Source: Mercurialis annua
Lineage: Eukaryota; Streptophyta; Magnoliopsida; Malpighiales; Euphorbiaceae
Length of the DNA: 64,000 nucleotides
Assembly (NCBI RefSeq): GCF_937616625.2
Contig: NC_065572.1
Coordinates: 74,956,653 to 75,020,652 of the forward strand
Reading direction: 5' to 3'
Below, piece by piece: positions 25,131 through 34,600 of this stretch. Every line of letters begins with the position of its first letter. Position 1 is the first letter of the stretch. Under the pieces are notes generated by a model. The model had not been told where the DNA came from. It saw only the letters and a list, made by a program, of their open reading frames with translations, and ran no database searches. A program made the translations under genes and the position numbers.

Positions 25131-26388
25131 GGCAAAAGGTACAAATAAACCCTTCAAGTTTATTCAAAAGTACAAGACAGCCCTTTAACTTATTTTTAGT
25201 ACAAATAAACTCTCATAGTTCTAAAATCGAACAAAAAACCCCTCCGTCCATGACTTCGGCAAATGGACATTAAACTGGTGACATGGCACTAGAAAAAAAG
25301 TTCAAAAACACATTTAATTTTTAAAATACTTAACAAATTCATATTTCAACTTGTTTATTAATTATTTCACCCTCATAAAAAATTCAAAAATATCTTTAAT
25401 TTTTAAAATACTTACCAATTTTATATTTATAATTTTTGTTATATTATTTCACCCTCTTCTAAAATAGCCTCAATTAAAAATCCTAACTTTAAAAATAAAT
25501 CCTCAAGATAATATGCAGCAGCTGCCGCCGCCTTCAATTCCACTGCCGTCTTCGCCTCATAACCGTTGTCCTTTTGCCTGCAACGCCTGTGCCATCATCG
25601 TCCATACCGGGTTTATCTCTCCAAAATTACCTTTTTTCATTCCATTTTGTTTCTTCCATTAACATACTGATATAAACCTTACATTTTTTCCAAAACAAGA
25701 CAACAGATATATACATTTGAACAAATAAATTGAGAAAAAGAAAAGGAAATTTGAAAGGAAGAAAGATTAAAAGAAAAGAATGAAATAACGGCATGTGCAT
25801 TAAGAATGGGATGAGCATCGAAAAAACCCACCAATTCCCAATTGTCTTTGCATTATTCCCATCTCACTTTTTCTTTTAATTTTAATCAATCTGAGACCAA
25901 AAATTTATAGAAATATAAAATTTATAGAGGTAATTAAATTTGGTATTATAGAGTTATTATGATGAGAAATATGGTTTGGATTTGTCTGGGTATTTATTTG
26001 ATTTTTGCCCAGAATTATTGAGTTTAGGGGACGGAGGCGGAGTGGAGGGATGGCAGTAGCTTATGTTTAGTTTCATTTTTTTTTTGTAGTTTTAGGGTTT
26101 AATTTGTTAGAAAGAAGAGGGTGGAATAATATTAAAAAAATTATAAATATAAAATTGGTAAACATTTTATATTAAGGATATTTTTGAATTTTTTTCCTAT
26201 TGCCGCGTTAGTAAGTTAACGGCAGTTTGTTAAAGGTATAGACGGAAGGGCTTTTTTGTTCAATTTAAAAATAACAGGGGGTTTTTTGTTTAATTTAAAA
26301 ACAACATGGGTTTTTTTGTGCCCAAAAAAACTTTAAGGGCTGATCTGTACTTTTGGAGAAACTTTGAGGGTTTTTTATACATTTTGCC
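25131..26388. mobile_element. Long-TIR Mutator-like non-autonomous element upstream of SARD4
   Basis: A 1,258-bp element. The left end begins GGCAAAAGGTACAAATAAAC. The right end, reverse-complemented, begins GGCAAAATGTATAAAAAACC. The similarity runs inward for some 240-320 bp, including CAAAAGTACA, CAGCCCTT, AACAAAAAACCCC and TTATTTCACCCTC-type blocks. Flanks TTAAATAAT and AATAATAAT are an imperfect 9-bp match. It belongs to the same family as the small element at 58550-58946, which has a perfect 9-bp duplication. Its centre (about 25500-25620) is markedly richer in G and C and could be a captured gene fragment. There is no transposase. Confidence 0.75.
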
Positions 26389-26737
26389 AATAATAATTAA
26401 GGAAAATGGTTATATATGCCCTCAAAGTCTGGAAAGATTCATAAACACCCTTAACGTTTTAAAAAAAGAACAACTATACAAGAAAGATGATATATGTTCG
26501 GTCCGAGGATCAACTGTGTCCTCAATGATCCTTCATCATATCATTTTTTGGCATCTTTCCGGGATTTGAGGGTATGTTTTTTTTTTATATATATATATAC
26601 ATAATTGCAAGCAATTCGTATCATTACAAATTTTTTCATAGACATGCATGGGATTGTAAAATTAATATGATAATAATTTAATTACAAATTTTGCTATCAA
26701 ACATCTTTAGTAAATAACTCTTGCTTTTTATTATAAA
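26389..26737. other. Intergenic gap before the kinase 3' end
   Basis: Includes poly-T and a short TA microsatellite near 26590-26605. It probably holds the 3' UTR of the minus-strand kinase. Nothing else is seen. Confidence 0.5.
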
Positions 26738-27315
26738 TCAGTTATTATCCACTAGCAATTCATTTGATCTTAATTCATGAAGCAGAGGTGGAACTCCAAC
26801 TTCCAGAGTTCCTTCCAGCATTTGAGTGACTTTCTTGAATGAAGGCCTAAGAATTGGATCCGGATGAATGCACCAGATTCCAACTAAGACCATGCTCTCA
26901 AACCTCTGAAAATCACTCAATGCTTCAACATCATGCCGTATTACCATCTCTAGCTCACCATTGATCATACAGCTTGTGACCCAATCTGACAGAACAATAT
27001 CAGCCTCTTCGCTTTCTTCTTCAACTCGACTCGACTCAATGTGCCTTCTGCAGCACAAGATTTCGAGTAACATTACGCCAAAACTATAAACATCAACTTT
27101 TGATGTCACTGGTGCATTCTTTAGCCATTCGGGTGCCAAATATCCGACGGTTCCTCTCAAAAGAGTGTTTGTTCTTGTTTGATCTTTGTTCAAGAGCTTT
27201 GACAAGCCGAAATCTGAAATCTTAGCCTCGTATTTGGCGTCGAGCAGAATATTTTCAGGCTTGATGTCGCAGTGAATAATCTGAGTCTCGCATTCTTCAT
27301 GCAAGTAAAGCAATC
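26738..27315 (-). pseudogene. 3' half of a G-type lectin receptor kinase split by a retrotransposon
   Basis: Encodes the C-terminal kinase lobe: [20 protein letters not shown] with the catalytic loop, DFGLSKLL, the APEW activation-segment end, [13 protein letters not shown] and the stop codon. The residue before the catalytic Asp is Cys (HCD), so this is a non-RD kinase. No frameshift or premature stop is visible. The first five bases on the insertion side (27311-27315, CAATC on the plus strand) are the target duplication. The other half lies at 37544-39349. Removing the element and one duplication copy leaves the frame continuous and gives a 792-residue product, close to the neighbouring paralogue of 779. 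Confidence 0.93.
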
Positions 27316-27773
27316 TGATACAGGTCGATCTTTAAGGGGTCGCCTGTACTGTTTTTCCTGCACAAGTAACAAATATAAGCTCAAAGGACCTCAGGCTTGC
27401 TCAGCCTGAAAGCCACTCCGATGCTTAAGTCAGAGAGGGTTTTTTGGTAGGTAAATGAATGTAAGAGTATTTAAGTCTGATTTCTGCTTACCCTTCTCGG
27501 CATTCAGTGGCTTCCTTTTATAATGATTTTAAGGCGGTGGTTATCTGGTAAATCGTGGGTTTGTCCCACGATTATTGATAATGGTGAAGGCACGTTCCCG
27601 ATTATCCCGGGTAGTGGGTGTCAGGAAACAGAGTGGATGAGGTCGCCTGGATGGCAGACCTGGAGGAGTCCGCCCGAGACAGACATGGGCGATGGGAGAT
27701 TTGGAGACCCGTTGGGCGAGCATAGCATTTGTTAGGCGATGCCTGGAGTTCGAATATTATTAGGTCGGTATCA
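27316..27773 (-). repeat. 3' LTR of the retrotransposon
   Basis: 458 bp, TGATAC...GTATCA, with no difference found on reading against the copy at 37086-37543. On the minus strand it contains TATAAAAGG (27514-27522), the likely LTR TATA box. It directly adjoins the kinase 3' half. Confidence 0.97.
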
Positions 27774-27778
27774 GATGT

Positions 27779-27787
27779 CCCCCCCTT
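27779..27787 (-). other. Polypurine tract
   Basis: AAGGGGGGG on the minus strand ends five bases before the 3' LTR, the expected place for plus-strand DNA priming. Confidence 0.8.
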
Positions 27788-27912
27788 GTAATCTTGCTAA
27801 GTCAAAGACTTGAAGCGCCAATTTTTCAAAATTCGAATTTCCGAAATTTTCGAAACAATTTTGAATTTCAAACGTTTCTTTCAACGGTTACGAATCTGAA
27901 GCGTTTTCTGAC

Positions 27913-27920
27913 TATAAAAG
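27913..27920 (+). promoter_or_regulatory. Candidate TATA box for the antisense retrotransposon gene
   Basis: TATAAAAG lies on the plus strand about 300 bp before the ATG at 28218. A second TATAAAA is at 27984-27990. Both lie between the 3' LTR and the antisense gene, which would give that gene a promoter independent of the LTR. Not demonstrated. Confidence 0.45.
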
Positions 27921-28217
27921 AACGCGACTTTTGGTTTTTCATTGATTGTTTCGAGGAGTTTCCTGCTGTCAGGCATTCGAGTGTATAAAAGAGGTATATA
28001 TTCTTTAATTAAAAGTTTTTTACTCTTAACTTTTCTCTCTGATTCCCTGTTAATTTTTATCTCTGATTCTCTTCTTCTGTTGATTTATTTCTCAACCAGG
28101 CTTTCTTCGAGTTACATAGCACCGGACTTTCTCTCTCAATCAGTAAGTGGCTTAGCTATTTTTGTTTGTCTTCTTGCTTCCTTCTTCTTGTTTGCTTTCA
28201 GATAGTATATTTTTAGG

Positions 28218-31085
28218 ATGTCTACTTTAGGGGTTTCGGTGTCTTCCCCTTCTTCTTCCTCTTCCTCTGAGAGTTCTGCTAGTGACCCAACCTACCCTGT
28301 TCCTCTTGCTACCCTCGTTGAGTTGTCATCTGACGAGGAAGGGTTGTCTCAGAAGGTAATCCCTGACAGTGAGGAGGGTGTTGATGACAGGGAGCCAGAG
28401 GGCGAGGCTCCCCTTGAGGATGCTGGTGAAGATGAGGTCGGAGATGGTGGACTGGGTGATGATGAAGGAGATGAGGAGGATTTTGTTTTTAAGAGACGTA
28501 AAGGGACTTCTGGGACATCTTCTAGTAATAAAAAACCCTTGTCTGAGTGGACCATCAGTCTGGGTAAAGAAGCCCTTGTTTGGATTAGGGCGAGGTACGA
28601 AATTCCCCCCTTCATTAGCCTTCGGATTCCATCTGAGGGCTCGGCTGTTAGCCAGGTCTTAAAGGATGATGAACAGTTGCTATTCGTTGAAGATTTTGAG
28701 GCGGGTTTGAGACTACCACTCGATCTCTTCACCCAAGAAGTGTTCGATAATTTCAAGATCCCCTTGGGTCAACTCCATCCTAATGCCCACCGTCACTTGA
28801 CCGAAGTTTTTATTCGTGGTCTCCAACTGAAGAGACAGGTGGGCTATGAGATTGTTAGGGCGATCTATTCTCTGGGAAGGAAGAAAAGCGATGAGTTCTT
28901 CTACTTGCAACCCGGAAGATCTCCCTTCACTGGCCTTCCCAATTCCTTGAAGCGGTGGAAAGGTAACTTCGTCATCGCCAAAAAGGAAGGTGGTTGGGGC
29001 TCCATTCCGAATGTTTTTGTGGAAGGGCCCCTTAAGCTGGAAAAGGCGAACCTGAGCGAGGTTGATAAAGAGACGTTGCGTCTGCTTCGAGGTGGCGCTA
29101 AGGTGCATGTAGTGAATCTGATAGATTCCTACTTCGGGTGGGACCAAAGTGTTGCCTCCAAGAGAAATAAGAGAGCGCAGGGTGAAAAAAGGGGGAAGAG
29201 GAAGAAGAGTGAGGACAAGAGGGAGACATCGCCTGATAATGGAGATGAGTTCCCTGATATGGGCGAACCACTGCTTTCTTCCCCTCTTAATATTTCTTCT
29301 ATGCCTCTTAGTCCTTCTGGTATCTTGTTTGTACCATGAAGTTTTTATTCCCTTTTAATTTTTGTGAATCGTTTTCTGAATCTTGTTTACTTTGATTTTT
29401 CAGTGCCGAACTTCAAAGAACTTCAGCAGAAGGTCATGGAGGACAGGAGAGCTCGTCGAGAGGCTCGAGAGAGGGAGGCCCTTCCCCAAGCTGATCCCAA
29501 GCCGTCTTCTGAAGCTAAGAAGGCGCCTGCTAAGAAAGGAGGCGATGTTCCTTCCACGGCTGGAGGCAAGCCACCTTCTTCTCAGAAGGGTGATGATTCT
29601 GCTCCCACTCCTAGGGTGGTGCTACCGGGTTTCCAGATAAAGGAACCTGTCACTGGCCCTCCTCCTCCTGCTGTTCCCTCTTACACTGGTAAGGGGAAGG
29701 ATAAGATGGAGGTTCCTGCGAAGGAGAAGCTTTCCCGACCCCTTCCTCCGGCTCCCCAAACTGCCCCGGCTGCTTCGACCGGTAGCAAAAGGCGAGCTCC
29801 TTCTTCAGGGGGCGAAGATACTGAGGGGGAGGGACCTTCGATGAAAAGGCCTAAGAAGGATGTGATGGTGACTCAGGTCGACCTGCTCCTTCAGAAGTAT
29901 GGGGCCGATGCCTCTGTACGTTGTCCTGCCGTTGCCCATGACATCTTCCGGGGTTCCTGCTGCCCTTCGGACGTTGACTATTATTTGAAGAGGCCGGACC
30001 ACGCACTGATGGACGATTGTTTTTCCAACCTGGCAAAGGTTTGAATTTTCTATCTTTAGCATTTTGCCTTCTTCTTCCCGTGATGGTTATTTTCTAACTC
30101 AGTTTTATTTTATGTTTAGGTTGCCTATGCCATCCGTCAATACCGCTCCAACCGTCTTAACGACGATGAGAGGCAGGTGAAGTTGAAGACGGAGTACAAG
30201 CTGCTGAAGGGAAAGTATGACTCCCTTCGCAGCGAACATGGCGGGTGCACTCAGAAGCTGGACTCTCTTCGTGCTGATGTGGATAGATTATCCAGAGAGA
30301 GGGAGAGTGCTGTGAAGCAGCAGCGTGTGCTGTCTGATGAGGTCGCCCGCCTTAAGAAGGAAAATAAAAATCTGGCGGCAGAGGTGGTGTTGAAAAGCAC
30401 TGATTATGACGATCTCAAGAAGGAGTTCGACACCACCGTCACGGCCCTTAACGATAAAGTCTCAGTTGCTGAGAAGAGGCTTTATTTGAAGCGAGGCAGG
30501 CTGATTCGTGAGAAGGAGAGGCGTCGCCGTAACACCGCCCAGCTAGCCAATGATCTGACTGACTTCACTGAAGCCATTGTGGGTACCTACTTGGAGCGTC
30601 ATCCTGATGGGGACGTTGAGTTCTTATATGGCTTTCCCGAAGGGGTTAACAGTGAGAGTGAGCCAGATTCTCCCCAAGACTTGTTTGTCTCCATCAAGTC
30701 TGAAAATGGTGGAGGTGCTGCTGAGGTTGCCGAACAGTCTGCCCCGGGGGTCCAGGAACCTGCCAAGGCTGGCGAGAAGCCTCTTGTTCCCGGTTTGGGA
30801 GGTAGTCCTGAGGAGAAGGACTTCGGCTTGCTTATATCTTCGGAGCGGCCTTTTGCTGCTCTGGACTTATTGGATCGGCCTTCTGATCTGGAGTCTATCC
30901 TTCCGGGGTCCGATCCTCTTAGTCTTGCCGATGTCCCTTCTCCCACCCGTTCTGGCAACATTCGTGTCGATGCTTCTTCTTCAGCCAGGCGGGATTCGCA
31001 GGAGGGGCTATCTGTCCCAAATATTTTGGAGGGGAACAAAGAGGCTGCCCCGGAGAAGGTTGAGCCAGAGATCATCAAGCTTTAG
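28218..31085 (+). CDS. Spliced antisense gene of the Tat element (gypsy-type transposon domain, coiled coil)
   Basis: Three exons, 28218-29319, 29404-30038 and 30120-31085, with two short GT-AG introns, give one 900-residue frame opposite in strand to gag-pol. The N-terminus is Ser-rich, then acidic. Residues about 145-270 (EDFEAGLRLPLDLF, GQLHPNAHRHLTEVFIRGL, FYLQPG, LKRWKGNFVIAKK) match the plant 'putative gypsy type transposon' domain as I recall it (Pfam PF04195). A Lys/Pro-rich segment with KRRAPSSGGE and KRPKK follows, resembling nuclear localisation signals. Exon 3 opens with a coiled coil of about 100 residues. The C-terminus is acidic and Pro-rich. Composition is more GC-rich than the host DNA. 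Such extra ORFs are known in Tat elements; their function is unknown. Confidence 0.85.
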
Positions 31086-31622
31086 ATTCTTCTTTTTTGT
31101 TTTTGTATAGGAAGAATTTTCCTTTCTTTTTTTTTTGTTATGTACTTTGTACATTTGTATATTTTCTTTTGTTAGGAATTTTATTTTCCTTTGTAATTTT
31201 TGTGAGGCATTCGTCCTCTTTTAAATATATATCTTTTTTTTTGAGAAAATATATAAATTTTCTTGCCTTCTTTATTTTTGTTCTCTTTATTTTAGGCGAT
31301 ATATATTTTAACTGTGTATTTTCCTTTTTTGGGAATGAACTCGTCAGTTCTCCTCTTCGGAAATATTTTAAGTAATCAGGTAACTATGGTAAAGAGACGA
31401 TATCTGTGGAAATTCCTTGTCCGAGCAAGGGTAAATTAAAATACTTGCATAAATTCAAATACAATAATGTGATGAATTATGACTTGTAGAAATTGAAACA
31501 TAATGCTGTGATTAATCATCACTTGGAGGAATTGAAATACAATATTGAAACTAAACATCGCTTGACTAATTATGTTACTTCTTAAGGAATAACTAATCAT
31601 ATCTGAGGGCGACCCATTGTGA
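31086..31622. other. Spacer between the two retrotransposon genes
   Basis: AT-rich spacer between the convergent 3' ends of the antisense gene and gag-pol. It starts with a long T-rich stretch. No tandem repeat or ORF of note; it probably carries both polyadenylation regions. Confidence 0.6.
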
Positions 31623-34600
31623 CTAAATTTTTCTCAAGTTGTTGGCGTTCCATGTCCTTGGTATGATTCTTCCCATGGAGTTGGTGAGTTTAAATGTTCC
31701 TTCTTTGATGACCTCGCTGATGGTGTAAGGTCCTTCCCAGTTTGGCTGCAGTTTTCCGCTTCCTGCTTCTCCTTTTTTGACTTCGGTTTTTCGCATGACT
31801 AGGTCGCCTAGTTTGAACTTTCTTTTCTTTACATGGCTGTTGAAATGTTTGGCCATCTTTTGTCTGTAGGCTTCCATCCTGATGTCTGATCTGTTGATTT
31901 TTTCAACCAGGAGATCTAGATTGTTCCTGAGCTCTTCTTCGTTTTCTTCTAGGTTTAGCTGGTTGTCTTCTGTCCTTGGCGTGGGTGCGCCGATCTCTAC
32001 AGGAATTACAGCCTCCGTTCCATAGGCTAGGGCGAATGGAGTTTCGCCCGTTGATTCTCTAGGGGTGGTACGGTAGTTCCATAGGACACTGTAGAGTTCT
32101 TCTACCCATCTTCCTTTGCACTCGTCTAGTCTTCTTTTTAGTCCGGCCAGTAGGATTCTGTTGGCCACTTCGGTTTGCCCATTCGATTGTGGATGGTAAA
32201 CCGAAGTGAACCTTAGGTCGATCTGATACTCGGCACAAAACTTTCTAAACTTTGCTGAGTCGAACTGCTTTCCGTTGTCTGTGATCAGCACCTTCGGTAT
32301 TCCAAACCTGCACAAGATAGATCTAAAGAAAAAGTTAGTTATGCGTTGTTGGGTGATCTTTGCCAGTGGTTCTGCCTCTATCCACTTGGTGAAGTGGTCG
32401 ATTGCCACTACCAGGAACTTCCGTTGTCCTGTGGCCAAAGGGAGAGGTCCCAGGATGTCCATACCCCACTGGGCGAACGGCCATGCACTGCCGATGGGTT
32501 TCATTTCTGAAGCTTGCTTTCTTGGTACCAAGGCATGTTGCTGGCAAGGCCAACATCCCCTTACTAGCGTTGTAGCTTGTTCTTTCATCGTGGGCCAATA
32601 ATAGCCTTGTAGTAGTGCTTTCCTGACCAGTGTTGATGCTCCGTCATGTGCTCCGCAGGTCCCCTCATGTAATTCTTTTATGATGTACTCCCCTTCTTCT
32701 TTGTTCACACATCTTAGCCAGGGATGGGTGAATGACCGTTTGTACAGCTGGCCGTTGTATATTCCGAACTTTGATGAGAGTATCACTACCCTTTTGGCTT
32801 CCTTCTTATCCTCGGGGAGTATTCCATTAGCCAGGTATGCTGTGAGGGGGGACATCCAGGTTTCTTCCCCTTCTACCATCAGTACTTCGCCCTCCTCAAT
32901 TTCTTCTTGAAAGCTAGGTTGTCGTTTGATTTCATGAGGAATGTTTCTCATCGAGTCGTAATTCTTTGTTGCTGCCCACTTTGCCAATTCGTCTGATCTT
33001 CCATTCATTGCTCTGGGTATTTGCTGTAGCGACCAGGATCGCCCATTATTGGCAAAGAAGGTTTTGGCCTGCTTGGCGTACTTCTTCAACGTAGCTTCCT
33101 TTACTTCGAAGTTCCCCGAGACTTGGTTCACGACCAGTTGTGAATCACTGCAGATCTGGACTTCGGAGATGTTGAGCTCTTCGCATAGTTGCAACCCTGT
33201 TATCAGCGCCTCATATTCCGCAACATTGTTGGAGGCTGGAAACTCGAGTCTTGCTGAGTATTCCATTTGGATTCTTCCTGGTCCTTTGAGCACGACTCCG
33301 ATGCCTGCTCCTTCTCCGCAAACTGCTCCATCGACGTGCATCTCCCAGGGAGTCGTTTTGTCCTCCATGGGTTCTTTGAATGTTAGTTCAGCGAAGAAGT
33401 CGGCTAGTGCTTGTGCTTTCAGTGCTTTCCGAGCTTCATAGATAACGCCCAGACTTCCTATTTTGACGGCCCATTCTGCTATGCGTCCACTTGTCTCTGC
33501 CTTCTGGAGGATTTTTCGTAGTGGTTGGTCGGTCCGTACAATGACTTGGTGCCCTTCGAAGTAATGTCGGAGCTTGATGGTGGCGGTGTATACGCATAGC
33601 GCCAGCTTCTCCAACTTCGGGTATCTCAGCTCCGCATCTCTGAGTACTTTGCTGATGTAGTAGATCGGGTATTGTTCGCCTCCTTTTTCTGACACCAATA
33701 CTCCTGCTATTGTTTCGTCAGAGCAAGAGATGTATAAATATAACACGTCGCCCGGATCCGGTCTCGCCAACAGTGGGGGCGAGGATAGGAAGCTTTTCAA
33801 TTCTTCAAACGCCTGCTGGCATTCTGCGGTCCATGTGAAGTTCTTGATCTGTTTCAGGGTTTTGAAGAAAGGCAGGCATCGTTTTGCCGAGCAGGACATG
33901 AACCGTCCTAGAGCCGTGATCCGGCCGTTGAGCTTCTGGACTTCATGTATGCTCCGTGGCGGTGTCATCTTTAAGACCGCTTCGATTTTATCTGGGTTAG
34001 CCTCGATACCCCTCTGAGAGACCATGTACCCCAAGAACTTGCCTGCCGGTACTCCGAATACGCACTTTTCCGGATTGAGTTTTAGCTGGTATCTCTTTAG
34101 CGTCTCCAGGACTATCTTCACATCTGTTGGGTGGTCTTCAGCTCGGATGCTCTTGATAATCATGTCATCCACATAAACTTCCATGTGCTTTCCTATCTGA
34201 TCTCTGAATATTGAGTTCACCAGCCGCTGATATGTGGCTCCTGCGTTCTTCAGACCGAAGGGCATCATCTTGTAACAAAATAATCCCTGGTCTGTTATGA
34301 AGGCCGTCTTCTCCTGATCTTCAGGTGCCATGGGTATCTGGTGATATCCCGCCTTGGCATCTAGGAATGTATAGAGGGCGTGACCTGCTGTGGAGTCTAC
34401 TAACTGATCAATGTGTGGAAGTGGGAAACTATCTTTGGGACATGCTTTATTCAGATCTGTGAAGTCCACGCACATTCGGTAAGTGCCATTGGACTTTTTT
34501 ACCATCACCACATTTGCTACCCACTTGGGGTAATAGGCGTCTTTGATCACGTTTGCTGCTTTTAACCGGGCGATCTCTTCTGCGATGGCGAGTTGTTTTT

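Noticed and set aside
26306..26569. 87-codon frame across the right end of the long-TIR element
   Set aside because: It spans the transposon border and consists mostly of TIR sequence.
27523..27735. Identical 60-70-codon frames in both LTRs (also 37293-37505)
   Set aside because: These are LTR sequence; overlapping frames on both strands and no family similarity.
28349..29147. Minus-strand frames opposite the antisense retrotransposon gene
   Set aside because: They are shadows of the plus-strand coding sequence with Ser/Pro-rich low complexity and no domain.
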